Positions 25,200 to 36,610 of a stretch of 64,000 nt of DNA are shown here, one piece after another. Under the pieces are notes generated by a model. That model was not told where the DNA came from. It saw only the letters and a program-made list of their open reading frames with translations, and did not search any database. The stretch is taken from NCBI GenBank assembly GCA_015698045.1, contig BLAL01000162.1, positions 558,001-622,000 on the forward strand, given 5' to 3'. The position numbers and the translations under genes are program-made. Positions within the stretch are counted from its first letter, which is position 1; every line of letters begins with the position of its first letter. This stretch comes from Rhizophagus clarus (Eukaryota > Glomeromycota > Glomeromycetes > Glomerales > Glomeraceae).

Positions 25200-25625
25200 T
25201 AGTTTTGGCGTTTTTTTTTACTTTACATATAAAAAATGCTGGAACAGTCAGTTTTAGTATTTTTTTGCGTTTTTATATATAAAAAAATGCTGGAACAATC
25301 AGTGTTGGCATTTTTTTTTACTTTACATATAAAAAATGCCAGAACAATCAGTTTTGATATTTTTTTTTATTTTACATATAAAAAATGCTGGAACAGTCAG
25401 TTTTGGCATTTTTTTTACTTTACATATAAAAAATGCCAGAATAGTCAGTTTTGGCATTTTTTTTTATTTTACATATAAAAGACGCTAGAACAGTTAGTTT
25501 TGGCATTTTTTTTGCATTTTTATATATATAAAAACACCAGAACAATCAGTTTCAGCATTTTTTTTTACTTTACATATAAAAACGCTGAAATAATCAGTTT
25601 TGGCATTTTTTTTGCATTTCGCTAA
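25200..25625. repeat. Minisatellite, about 50-bp unit
   Basis: About nine units built from CAGTCAGTTTTGGCATTTT, a T run, ACTTTACATATAAAAAATGC and GGAA. The apparent 80-aa ORF over it is a product of the repeat, not a gene. Confidence 0.85.
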
Positions 25626-26093
25626 TCTAATTAAACCTGGGTATTATATATAGCATGTACCCAGGTATTTTAAAAATCCTGTACCCCCCTATGTATACCC
25701 TCAGTACAGGCCAAAACCCCCAAAATTTGCAAGATATCTGGGATACTGTGGCCCGTAATATACGGTACTTTATAAATTCTAAATTTATAGTTTTTAAGAT
25801 GCAAGAATACTTGAAATTGTAAAGTGATTCATATTATTTTAAATATAAAATAAAGTATTATAATTTATTATCCTTTTATCTGTAGGTCTTTACAGGTATA
25901 TTTGCCTGTTAAATCAGTTATTATCTAAAAATTTAATGTCTTTTATAACATTTTTTTTTTTATAAAAGTTTGCTATTTTTTAAACTATAAAAATTAAAAT
26001 TAATTTTAAAAATTTTAGAATTTTTAAGATATTTTAAAATCCTATGATAAAAAGATAAAATTTAGTTTATTAGATTCCTTTTATTGAAATGTA

Positions 26094-27417
26094 CAGTGGA
26101 TGCCAAAATAAACGCACCAACTTTAAATTAAAATTACAATACAAATTATCAATATTAATATAATAATATTATATTTATTTTAAAGTTAAGACCTAAAACA
26201 ATATTTTAAAAACATTTATTTATTTAATTAATAATATAATTTTATAAAAATCACTTAATTTGTAAAAAAGTAAAATTTCAACTTTTTAACTAAAGCAGAT
26301 ATAGTAAAATAAATACCAAAATTCAATTCCTTAAGTAATAATTAGCTTAGATTTCAAAAATCTTGAAGATTGGATCACTGGTTATTAAAAAAATTAAATT
26401 TTTAAATTAGTAATTTTAGTGATTTACATGATTTTTACTATAAAAAGTTATGATTTTCATAATTTTTTATAATGTTTAAATTTAATTTTTTAATAATCAG
26501 TGATTCAATCTTCAAGATTTTTGAAATTTAAGCTAATTATCACTCAAGGAATTGAATTTTGGTATTTATTTTGCTGTATCTGCTTTAGTGAAAAAGTTGA
26601 AATTTTACTTTTTTACAAATTAAGTGATTTTTATAAAATTATACTATTAAGGGTAGAGGGATCGACATGGCTGATCATATGGCTAAAAAAAAAAATCATT
26701 TTTTTTTTTACTTCGCTATAAGGAAAACTCACTCAATATTTTATGAAAAACTGTTTAAAAGTATTCTTTAGAAAGCTAGAGTTTCTGTCTTTCAAATAAA
26801 CTTTAGTAAAGTATAATACAAATAAGGCTTATAACGAAATATTACACTATGAAGTCGTCATTAAGTTGCGAATCTCCTATAGTAAGTTGCGAATCACCTA
26901 GAGAACATATCTTCAAATTAACTTTAAACTTATGAAACCTTACAAGTTAATAGTATAATAAAAAAGAATATTTATGTCAAAAAATCATTGTGCATTTACT
27001 TATTCAAATAAAATTTTTTATTAATACTATTTTATTTTTTTATTATTAGTCATATTTGATTTTAAAAGTCTAAATACATTCAAAAAGACTAATAGCAAAT
27101 GGTTAAACACTTTAATAAATAAATGAAGCGCATGTTTATACTCTTTTTAAATGTGTATTTAACAAAATTCATATGGTAGTTTGCGAGAAATCATAAATTT
27201 TGCTCGTTCTGGGTCACGTGATGATCTACATTTTTAATCTAAAATCATATATATGTTGTGACGTAGATACACTCTACCCTTAATTAAATAAATAAATATT
27301 TTTAAAATATTGTTTTAGGTCTTAACTTTAAAATAAATATAATATTATTATATTAATATTGATAATTTGTATTGTAATTTTAATTTAAAGTTGGTGCGTT
27401 TATTTTGGCATCCACTG
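26094..27417. mobile_element. Palindromic element related to 4912-6255
   Basis: Ends CAGTGGATGCCAAAATAAAC and complement at the right, flanked by TA (26092-26093, 27418-27419). The arms pair along their length around a centre near 26430, apart from a 629-bp element inserted in the right arm. The terminal 25 bp match the element at 4912-6255. The small ORF at 26500-26721 is an artefact of the arms. Confidence 0.8.
26651..27279. mobile_element. piggyBac-type MITE, copy 1 (TTAA target)
   Basis: Ends GGGTAGAGGGATCGACATGG and, on the right, CACTCTACCC; flanked by TTAA (26647-26650, 27280-27283). The uninterrupted left arm of the host palindrome supplies the empty site with a single TTAA. Contains two TAAGTTGCGAATC repeats. 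Non-coding. The second copy at 43811-44434 differs at only a few positions, so both moved recently. Confidence 0.9.
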
Positions 27418-27419
27418 TA

Positions 27420-27777
27420 TCTAATAATAGTAAAATTGTATTTAAGAATTTGATAAATAAAAGATTATATTATTTTCAATTATAAATTTTTAATATTAAA
27501 AGATATCACCTAATGATTATAAAAATCTGGACTTTATTTTATTAGATTTTTCTAATTAAACTACATCAAATGATGGTAGTTTTATATTTTTAAGATTAGT
27601 AAATAATAAAATATTTTAATTTAAAGAATTTAGCCCTATTTATATTCATTTGTAAATCATTTACTTTAATTAAATTGAATTTTTTTTTGATTTTTACTTA
27701 AATAATACTACAAAATTTATTATAAAAATATTATTTTATTTAATAAAATATCTAAAAAAGCTTAAAAATATTTTTAA
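27420..27777. other. Gene-free AT-rich stretch
   Basis: Nothing recognised between the two palindromic elements. Confidence 0.5.
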
Positions 27778-28541
27778 TTAGTATTCTACCTAAGAACTGA
27801 TATAATTTACTATATAAAATTAGAGCAAAATTTAAAAAGTTAATTAGAGAATTATCATAAAATTCAGTGATTAGATTTTGGTAAAAAAAGCTTATTTTTG
27901 TGGTTCTCAATACCTTCTTTAAAATAAAAAAAAATTATTAAAATTGAACTGGTAAATCGCTAGTTAATCACAAAAAAATATTTATTTAAAAGATAAATGA
28001 ATTCCAAATTTCAAATCCATCTAGACTTTTGAAAATTTTATTTTTTATGATTATCTAATAATTTACCAGCCTAATTTTGACAATTTTTTTTTATTTAAAG
28101 AGGGTATTAGGAACCACAAAAATAATTTTTTTATTAAAATCCAATTATTAAATCATGAAATAATTCTTTAATTGATTTTTTAAAATTTGTCACAATTTTA
28201 TATAGTAAATTAGGACCTCGGACATTACTAAAATAACTTACATTTTTTTTTACCCATTTTTCTCAAAATTAAGCCAATTTGCTCTTTTAGTTCTTTAAGG
28301 ATATCTCGCCATCTATTCAACCAATTTCGATAAACCTTTTTTTATTTTGTAGATCTCATTGAGAGCTACATTTTAAAAAAAAGCTCATCCAATTTGGATC
28401 ACTCGTTGACAAGAAAATTGCAAAAAACATGTTTTTTAGCTTCTAAATTTCACATCAATTTGCTCTTTTTTATAATTATGAGTTGTATCAGTAATGTCCA
28501 GGGTCCTAGTAAATTATACCAGTTTTTAAGCAGAACACTAA
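27778..28541. mobile_element. Palindromic element with TTAA flanks
   Basis: Ends TTAGTATTCTACCTAAGAAC and near-complement at the right (complement TTAGTGTTCTGCTTAAAAAC), flanked by TTAA (27774-27777, 28542-28545). Arms pair inwards through AATTTACTATATAAAATT. The right arm is split by the hAT-type MITE at 28212-28507. Excluding it, the element is about 460 bp and non-coding. Confidence 0.7.
28212..28507. mobile_element. hAT-type MITE, copy 2
   Basis: Same ends as 20476-20769 (AGGACCTCGGACATTACT), perfect 8-bp duplication AGTAAATT (28204-28211, 28508-28515). The opposite arm of the host palindrome shows the unduplicated site, confirming the insertion. Confidence 0.92.
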
Positions 28542-28545
28542 TTAA

Positions 28546-29202
28546 TTAAAAATAAAATTACAGGTAAATTTATTTGCAAAATAGTTCAAGAAATAGATAA
28601 AAGTAATATTATTATATTACAAATTTATAATTTTATTTTTAAACTTATAAACCTTTTTTAAATGAATTTTAATTGTTTATATCTTAAAAGAAGTTTATAA
28701 AATAGTTGATTTTATATAATTTTTACTATTATTATTTTTAATTTCATTAATAAATATTTGATTTTGATATATAATATAATAAAAAAAAAATTAAAAAATA
28801 CAAAAACATAAATTTGTTTTATTAAAATAAGTCTAATGATAGTAATTATATATTTTTAAATATTGTAAATTAATTAAATGCTAATAATAAATTAGTATTT
28901 TTATAGTAAAGTATTTAAAAAAATCATTTTTTAACTGATATATATATCAGTTTTATGTAAATTATATTATATATTATATTTATAATTGATTTCTATTAAT
29001 TCAAATTTAATATATTATATGATTAAAATTTTTACTAAATATAATTTTATAATATTATTAGAATTTTATTTATTATTAATAGAATTATCATAAAAAAATA
29101 AAAGTTTACTTATAGTTTTTATTTTACTTTTATTTTAATAATATTGATGATATAAAATTTTTTAAAATTTAAGAGTACATTAGAAATCAGCTGATTTCCT
29201 TC
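28546..29202. other. Gene-free AT-rich stretch
   Basis: Nothing recognised beyond A/T runs. Confidence 0.5.
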
Positions 29203-29211
29203 AATTAGTAG

Positions 29212-29581
29212 TATATATGTAGCCAAAACTTATCAAAAACATGACCAAATCTAAAAGTTTTAATATCTGAAATGAAACTTTAACTAAAACTATTTAATAA
29301 TTCTGGCTAAATTTGTAATGCTAGTCAGAATTATGTCATGTGACATCAGATAAAAATTTAGCCACTGGGAAAGAATATTATACAAAAAAATTTTTATGCT
29401 GTGATAAAATTTACTAATGTTATATAAAATTCATAGTGTAGACCAAAATTCATAATGCTGATCAGAAAGTTTTAGACTTTTAATCCAACTTTTGACTTTT
29501 AATTAGTTTTATTTCAGGATAATTGCCCAAAAGTCAAATTCTAAAATTATGCCAAAATTGTCAAGTTTTGGCAACATGTAT
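29212..29581. mobile_element. MULE-type MITE, 9-bp target duplication
   Basis: Degenerate inverted ends (ATATATGTAGCCAAAACTT; right-end complement ATACATGTTGCCAAAACTT) and a perfect 9-bp duplication AATTAGTAG (29203-29211, 29582-29590). Subterminal sequence repeats variants of CCAAAATT and TCTGGCTAA. 370 bp, non-coding. Confidence 0.8.
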
Positions 29582-29590
29582 AATTAGTAG

Positions 29591-29870
29591 CCTTTACCTT
29601 TACTTTTTATTTGATCATATTTTGATTAGCTAAAAAAATATATAATAATATAATATATAAAAAAATTTTTATTTGTACACAGTGTCTAGACATTATATTA
29701 CATGATTTTATAAAAAAAACTTTATCTGTCAAATTTTCAATTTTATTTTAGATTTATTAGCTAGTTTTATAATAAAAAATAAATTACATCACAAAAAATT
29801 GCATAATTTTAATTGTATTATTAATGTTATAATGCTGTAATGTAAATGCAATATATAAAAAAAATATAGT
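29591..29870. other. Gene-free AT-rich spacer
   Basis: Nothing recognised. Confidence 0.4.
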
Positions 29871-30460
29871 AAGGAAAGACAGTAAAAAAATTAAGAGAAG
29901 TGAAAAAAAGGAAAGATAAATGAAAAGGGATGAATATAATTAAATAGAAGTAGAAGGAAAAAAAGGTGAAGAATAATGAAAAGGAACAAAAAAAATAAAG
30001 AAATGATGAGTTGAATGAAAAACAAATAAAAGAAAATAAAAAGAAACAAATGAAGGAGAATAAAAAAAATGAAAGAAACAAAAGAGTAGTGAAAAAAAAT
30101 AAAAAAATTAAATAGTTAATAAGAAAGAATAAGACAAAATAAAAAAAAATAAAGGCAAGCAAAAGGTAATGAAAAACAATGAAAGAAATGAAAAAAACAA
30201 TGAAAAAATCCAAAGATTAATAAAATAAAACAACAAAAAATCACAGAAAAAATCATGAAAGAAACAAAAAAATTATAAAAGAAATAAAAAAAGAAATGAA
30301 GAAAATAAAAAAAGCAAAAAAAAATGAAAGAAAAAAAACAAAAGAAATAAAGAAAAAAGTGAAAAAAATGAAAAAACCAATGAAATAGATAAAGAAAAGT
30401 AAGAGAAATAAAGGGAAAATAATACAAAAAAGGCCAAAACACCCACCTATAAAAAAAGGA
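29871..30460. repeat. Purine-rich low-complexity tract
   Basis: Almost 600 bases of A and G with few other bases (GAAAGAAAT, AAAAAATGAAAG and variants). The two long minus-strand open frames here are Phe/Ser-rich translations of the tract, not genes. Pyrimidine counterparts occur at 51650-52190 and 56440-57900. Confidence 0.85.
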
Positions 30461-31019
30461 AAAGAAAATCAGTTAATATCATTTTAAAGAAAATAAACAA
30501 TGAGAAAGAATTAATAAAAGTCAAAAGAAAGAAGAATAAAAGCAAAAAAATTATCTATTATTTTTCTGAAGCTAAAGAAGTAGCTAAAGTCACGCCTAAA
30601 AAATCTAAAAATTAAATCACGTGTACTATATTCAGACACACTATGTAAACTAAGAAATATTCTATATATAATTATATTTATATAATTAATTTGTAATTTA
30701 ATAATCCAATTTTTATAAACTTATTTTTATTTTATAGTTTTTATTAAACTCTATAAAACAAAAAAAATGATTAGTTAAATTAAGTTATTAGATAGTAAAA
30801 TAATTGCAAAAAATTATTTTAATATATAAACAATAATAATAAATATTAATTTTTTAATTTTTAACAAAAATAATAGATTTTATTAATTATAAACAAAAAT
30901 AAAATTATATATATAAAATATGTGAATGCTAAAGACTAATCAAATTATTGTTAATTTAAAAGAACTAAACTAATAAGTTATCATAGATCTCTCAATTGAA
31001 ATTATAAAGTAAATTAAAG
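30461..31019. other. Gene-free AT-rich stretch
   Basis: Nothing recognised. Confidence 0.4.
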
Positions 31020-31740
31020 AAAGCAATTTAATCCTATAAGATATAATTAGAGTCAAGTCAAATTAAGTTAGTCAAGTTAAGTCAAGTCAAAACTATAAAT
31101 TTTCCAATCCAACTTAACTTGAATTTAAAAATATATCAACTTAAACTTAAATCAACTCAGTAGTAGATTAACTTAATCTACTAGTGATTAACCAGCACCT
31201 TTCTCAAAATTGCTGATTATACCTAATGTGCAGCTGGAAATAGACAATTCAGCTTTGATTAATATAAATATAAATAATGCTAATGATACTTTTGGTAATA
31301 ATATTAAATAAAAAATAAAAAAAACCAATAAGATTGTAGTGAAATTTGTAGAAAAAATATACATTAATCAACCAATCATTAATGACTAAATAAACAACAT
31401 GAGGAAGATTTTTGTGTATAATATACTTGCAGAAAGGTCTTATGAAAAAATTATTATTAAATTTAAAGTATAGGAAGAATTATTATTTATGATAACTAAG
31501 TAGAGTTTTTGTTTAAAAATTATAATGAGATTTGAATATTTAAAAGTTTTTGAAATGTAGATTTAAATCTCAACTAAATATTCAAATCTTGATTAATATT
31601 CGAATCTCAGTCAGATATTTAAATCTCACCTGATACTCAAATTTCAACCAGATATTCAAATCTCAGCTGATATTTGAATCTCAGTTAGATATTTAAATCT
31701 TACCTGATATTCAAAATTTCAAATTTTTTGTAATTTTGAA
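31020..31740. repeat. Motif clusters CAAGTCAAGTTAA and ATATTCAAATCTCA
   Basis: 31020-31180 repeats AAGTCAAGTTAAG and its complement TTAACTTGA. 31555-31735 repeats AT(A/T)TCAAATCTCA(G/A)CTGAT about ten times. Both look like the motif-rich ends of the mobile elements elsewhere in the window. Boundaries and target duplication were not found. Confidence 0.5.
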
Positions 31741-31793
31741 TTTTATTAAACTATAAATTTAAGTTTTTTAACTAAATTTTTTTTTTTTCCTTT

Positions 31794-33635
31794 TAAGGCA
31801 TTAGTAATGCAAACATCTTTATTGAAAAAGTTAGGTAGAAATAATTTACCACTAATTACATGAGAGTAAGCTCCTAGGGTCTAAACACCCCTGTTCAACT
31901 ATACCACCTCAAAACCAGGGCACTAAGTAATGCTAGCTAATCTAGACATCCTAAAGGGAAAAAAGATATAAAAAAGAAAATATTCTAAAAATTAAAGATA
32001 AAATTAATATACTCTTAGACCTAAAGTATTACTACCCTAGTTTACTGCTTAACGAGTGATTTCAGAGTTTCTATGATTGTTGCTATATCTACAGCTAGCT
32101 TCTTCTTGGAAATCTGGGGTTTCTTCAGAGCGGTCTTCTTGTTTGAGTCCGAAGAGCATTTTGAGATCTTGTACGATTCGTCTTCAGTTTTCTTTGCTTG
32201 CTTGAAATCTTTACGATTACCAATAGAAATACGGTTCAAGCCTGTACTGATGGTATTGGACTTGCGAGACAGATTCTGTGGAGTATTGGCGTGTGGTCGC
32301 TTACTTGGTTTAATCTTATTAGTAGTTTTGTAAGCCGACTTGTTGTTAGAAGAACCAAGGTGGCAGGACCATTTCAGCTGAGCGCCATTCCAAGTCATAG
32401 GTGTATCTATACATTCTTTCATGTTGTCCCATGTTGAGAGATAACCTATAATTTTCCTTGATCCATCTGGAAATTTAACTTCTTTAACATGCGTATATCA
32501 CGTTGTATTAGATAGCTAATGTTCTCTTTGAGGGCCAGCGTAGTTATATTCATATTCTTAGGCAGGTGTTCGATCACAACTTGGTATCGCTCTCTTTCTT
32601 TCCGTTCCTTGAGCGACCATGACGCTAGAAACCATCGCACTGGTAGTGCATTTAAAGAAGCCATCCAACTCTTATTTATATCATATTCTAAGAAGAGCTC
32701 GTTTATCTCAAATTTACAACGTATGGTCTTATATTTCTTCTGCTGTTTGACTTGTAGCGAGATGACTCTACCCTATAATGATAAGTGTTGCAGGATGTCG
32801 AAATTGCTCCATTTTGCCAGAATGTCATATATTAGGATATCACGAATGGCCATTGAAGTTGGCGATGGTTGAAATCCTGTGACAATGTAGTTTGCTTCAT
32901 CTTCACCATAAATATCCGATCGTTGTTTGTCTTTCTTTTCAAGAGATTTGCCTTTCTCTTGAGTACTAGACTGCGGCGGTGGTGATTTCTCTAAAATGGG
33001 GGGATTCGATGATAAAGAAGATAAAATCGGTTGGGTCACCTGATTGGCTTCTTGTGATTGGTTTTGGCGAGATTTCTTCTTTTTCCTTTTCTTCTTATCT
33101 TTTTTATTCGTGGAACTATCCATTTTAGGTTGATCAACATTTGTGATGTGCAACTGTGATGCTGGTTGGTCCTCCTCAATTTCCATTTCCTCCTTAGGGG
33201 CTTGTGGTGTAATAACTAATTTGGATTGATTAGCTGCTGTAGAACTACAAGATATGGTAATCAGAGGTTTTTCATCGGCTTCACTATTTTCTGAGTCATC
33301 TGACAAGTCTGAAAAATCTCTATCGCCATTTGAAACCTGTATATACGCCCAGGCATGCCGTAAGAGACGATGACGCAAAGCCAAAATAAAGCCAAACATT
33401 TCTAAAGAGTAAGCCATTTTCTTGGCCCCGTGACTCTTGTCTTGTTTTTCTTTTAAAGTAGACCAGTTGTGGTCTGGGAGACGTTTAAGTATATATTCCT
33501 TGAAGTATTTCTCATTAGACGTATTCCGTATTAACTTAGGAAATATATGTGCTTGTAAAAAACCATGTCAACTGCTTTTTTTAAAGCCAACTTGAAGTCG
33601 AATTTGTTTACAGAGTAAGACGAGTCTTCTGACAT
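31794..33635 (-). pseudogene. ORF1-like retroposon copy A
   Basis: Minus strand, start ATG at 33635 (MSEDSSYSVNKFDFKLAL). A frameshift near 33560 leads to ILKRLPDHNWSTLKEKQ, MAYSLEMFGFILALRHRLL, a Lys-rich low-complexity linker (KKDKKKRKKKKSRQNQ), then a conserved region DILIYDILAKWSNFDILQHL, WGRVISLQVKQQKKYKTIR, NALPVRWFLASWSLKERKER and YQVVIEHLPKNMN. A second shift near 32450 precedes the basic tail ending TLKSLVKQ at 32042. The 3' trailer carries AATAAA (complement of about 31816-31821) and then an A tract (T run at 31778-31790 on the plus strand), as expected for a retroposed RNA. The homologous copy at 41277-43206 shares the conserved region. No reverse transcriptase follows, so it moves, if at all, in trans. 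Function is inferred as RNA binding. Confidence 0.6.
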
Positions 33636-33659
33636 GTTGTTTTCTTCTGACAACCTTGG

Positions 33660-34001
33660 AAAAATAAAAAATAAAATTTTTTTTTTATTGCAGAAAATTT
33701 GGACAAGGTGATCATCGGAAAGAGTTGACCACTAAATTTTTTTTTTAAAATAAGTATAAAACATTAAATATAAAGGTTCAATTAATTTTTCTGGTAAATA
33801 ATTTGATTGAATCATATTTAATCAATTACAAAATATTAAGTAAATTAGTATTTTTTTTTAAAAAAATCAGCTTTTCTGATTTTCAGGTTTCAAACTGCTA
33901 CATTTATTTGTAATTTAATTAAATTTTCTATATTAGAAAATAGTCTTTCTGAAGGAACTGATGTAGTGAAGATTCCAAAAAGTTCTCTAGAGACAATTTA
34001 C
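33660..34001. other. Gene-free spacer
   Basis: AT-rich, nothing recognised between the retroposon and the hAT relic. Confidence 0.4.
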
Positions 34002-35250
34002 TTAAAAATAGAAATTTATTTTTGTTATTTTTAATAGGTTAATATTGCTAACTGGTTTAAGTTTTAAGTATTCATCAACTTCATTTTCTTCTTTGCAGCT
34101 TTCTTCTTCTCCAAAAATGCTATCTATTAAAAATTTATCTAAATCAATATCATTTGACTTATTTTTACTTTCTCTTTTACTTTCCTTTTCTTTATTATTA
34201 TCATTCTTTTCCTCTTCAGTACTAGCTTTGTTTTCCAATTTATATACTTTGTATTTTTTTATAAGTAAAGTAGTTACTTCTTACCTTTCAGTTATATTAA
34301 GACACACCAATTTTTTAAATCTAGGATTTAAAAGAATAGCAAGAAAGCCAATATCAGAAGATATTAACCAATATTTTTTTAATGCTTCCTCAAGTACTTC
34401 TAAAATAATAAAACTAATCCTTTTGATTCAACTAGTTTTAAAATATTTAATTTTTTTTAATCCTTTTTTGTTAATTTTATTTGTATCTGCTACTTTACTA
34501 TTAGGTATTTCTTCAAATTCCTCTAATATTTTATCCTGTATATCATTATTTAATAAGATTTCATTAATATTTTGACTATTATTCTCACTTTTTTTTGATA
34601 AGTTTCTAACATTTTGCTAACAGAATCATTTAGTTTTAGAATTAAAGAATATATCAATGATAGAGTAATATATTTTGATTCATCTAGTATTCTTGTAATT
34701 TTCTCAAATTTCTTTAAAATAACTACCAAATCTTTTATAAATTTTCATTCTTTTTTGCTTAACATTATCCTTTCAAGCCTATTCTCATCTTTTTTATTTT
34801 CTTTAACATGATCTGTTTTCAATTTACTAGGTAAAAAATTAAAGCATCTTTTAATATCAATAATCTTTTCCAAGAATAATATGAGGAGTTCTATCTCATC
34901 TGAACATCTTTCATGGTTTTATAAATTTTGGAATAAAAAAAAATACTAATTTTTTTGCTTTAGATAAAAATTTGAATATTAGTATTACAAGTCAAAACTT
35001 TTCCCATTACTAGTTGAAGTGTGTGTGTTGTGTATGAGATCCTTTCTATATTAAATTCATTTTTAAGTAATGTAATTGATTTGACCATACTTGTGGCATT
35101 ATCAAATGGAAGCTTTATAACTAAGAAGCAGAGGAAGTATCAAATGCTTTAAATAAAAATTTGCCTATTATTCTTCACCCTCACTTACTTTAGGAAAAGT
35201 ATTTGGCAGTACTCTTTAGGCAACCAAGAGGTATGATAGTTCCCTGAATA
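34002..35250 (-). pseudogene. hAT transposase relic
   Basis: Minus-strand fragments in several frames, in the order expected for a hAT transposase: LPFDNATSMVKSITLLKNEF and THTLQLVMGKVL (about 35000-35130, the TAHxLQLxV region), FLPSKLKTDHVKEN..RLERIML (34780-34860), LVVILKKFEKITRILDESKYITLSLIYSLI (34630-34740), and the C-terminal dimerisation-type segment DIDLDKFLIDSIF...NEVDEYLKLKPVSNINLL (34030-34170). Many stops and shifts, so inactive. The hAT-type MITEs at 20476 and 28212 could have used a related enzyme; that link is inference. Confidence 0.6.
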
Positions 35251-35358
35251 CTGTTCTTTACAACAAAGAAAATAATGAGCAGTTTTGCTTATATCTAAAT
35301 GACTTACTTTAAATATGTTAGCTATAATTGATTAGGTAATATTGCAATATTATGACAT

Positions 35359-35747
35359 ATAGGCTTTTGTCAGTTAAAAAGAGTAAAATCATTTTTTCAA
35401 TCAATTTTGAGATTTTTGGGTTATGTGATGTAAATCAATAATATGCTTCGTTTCACTTAATATGGTTAACTGGAAAGTATAATAAATTTTTGAGATAATA
35501 TCAAAAAACTAAAATATGTTATAAAGACGATCATTTGATTATTTGATGATCATTAACTTATTTGAAAATTGTATGACAAGAAATAAAATATATTAGTCAT
35601 ATGACCAGAATAAAAGTTCAGCCACCAATTTCTCCTCTTTTAACTGATGCATGAAAATGAAAGTTCCTTTCTCAAAAATGAGTTTTTTCCATTTTTTTCA
35701 AAATAATGAAAATGTAGATTTCTCCCTTTTTAACTGATGAAAGCCTA
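35359..35747. mobile_element. MULE-type MITE, 10-bp target duplication
   Basis: Ends TAGGCTTTTGTCAGTTAAAA and near-complement at the right (complement TAGGCTTTCATCAGTTAAAA), flanked by ATTATGACAT (35349-35358, 35748-35757). One base of uncertainty at the left boundary. 389 bp. An internal copy of the end motif (CTTTTAACTGATGCATGAAA) sits near 35640. Confidence 0.8.
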
Positions 35748-35757
35748 ATTATGACAT

Positions 35758-36600
35758 TACAGTTATAACACTTTTGTAATACTATAATTAGGTCGTAATG
35801 CCATAATTAAGCCATAATGTTGTAATTAGGTTATAATATTTTAATGCTGCTTAAAATTGACTGCTAAAACTCATTTGACCTAATATGCTAAAAGTCAAAA
35901 CTCCTTATATAGTACTGCAGCATAGTTTTAGCATGTATAGTATTACAGTCAACTTTTTCTATAGATAGTCACGCATTTAAGACAGTCTATATTTGGTGAC
36001 TATGATGAGATGTGACTATAAGCAATAAAATTTTATAATTAGAATTATAAATTGTAATAATTTTGGTTAAATATTCACATTATTATAAAAATATTATTCC
36101 AATTATTATGGATTTATAACCATTAGATTCCTTTTGATGAGATAATTCTAATGAGCCTAAGATCATTAAATCTGATTATTAGAACCTATTGTAATTAAAA
36201 TACAGTCAAAATATTTAATGTTGTACAAATTTTACATGTATAAAATGCTGATTTGGTCTTTAAAATTGAATTGCTCAGTCAATATTAATCTAACCATTAT
36301 GTAATTATTATCATTGGATTTCTTTTGATGAGCCTGTTATAATTAAAATAAAATTAAAATATCAAATATTATGTGAATTTTATATATATAGAATGTTAAT
36401 TTGATATTTAAAATTGGATTACTCAGTCAATATTAATCCAATCACTATAAAATTACTACCATCTGATTCCTTTCAATGAGATGAATCTAATGAGTTAAAG
36501 ATCATTAAAATCAGATTATTAGATCATGATTCAATTATATTTTAATAAATATCTTTTTATAATTACTATACATATCAGTTAGCAGAAATGTTACATATGA
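35758..36600. repeat. Degenerate repeats, TAATTAGGTC and TTTGATGAGAT families
   Basis: 35780-35850 repeats TAATTAGG(T/C)...CATAATT(A/G). From about 35947 a CAGTCAAC..TATAGATAGTCA fragment resembles the 15284 MITE. 36111-36545 holds three diverged copies of a block of about 150 bp with ATCTGATTCCTTTCAATGAG-like cores, related to 2922-3119. No gene. Confidence 0.45.
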
Positions 36601-36610
36601 TGTCAATCAT

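Larger units (their letters stand above)
24826..25765. mobile_element. 940-bp TA-flanked element, ends CCGTATATCACGGGCC
   Basis: Inverted ends CCGTATATCACGGGCCACAG and near-complement at 25748-25765, flanked by TA (24824-24825, 25766-25767). Subterminal repeats GTACCCCCCTATGTATA and ACCTGGGTA occur near both ends. The element contains a nested MITE (24987-25166) and a minisatellite (25200-25620). A separate fragment of its end lies at 62429-62585. Non-coding; TA target suggests Tc1/mariner/pogo mobilisation. Confidence 0.8.

Noticed and set aside
25236-25478. 80-aa repetitive open frame
   Set aside because: It is the 50-bp minisatellite read in one frame.
29827-30442. Two long minus-strand open frames (108 and 128 aa), Phe-rich, membrane-like
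   Set aside because: Translation of a purine-rich low-complexity tract; no start context, conservation or intron structure.
32073-32872. Plus-strand open frames opposite the ORF1-like retroposon
   Set aside because: They are antisense shadows of the minus-strand coding fragments, which align with the copy at 41277-43206.
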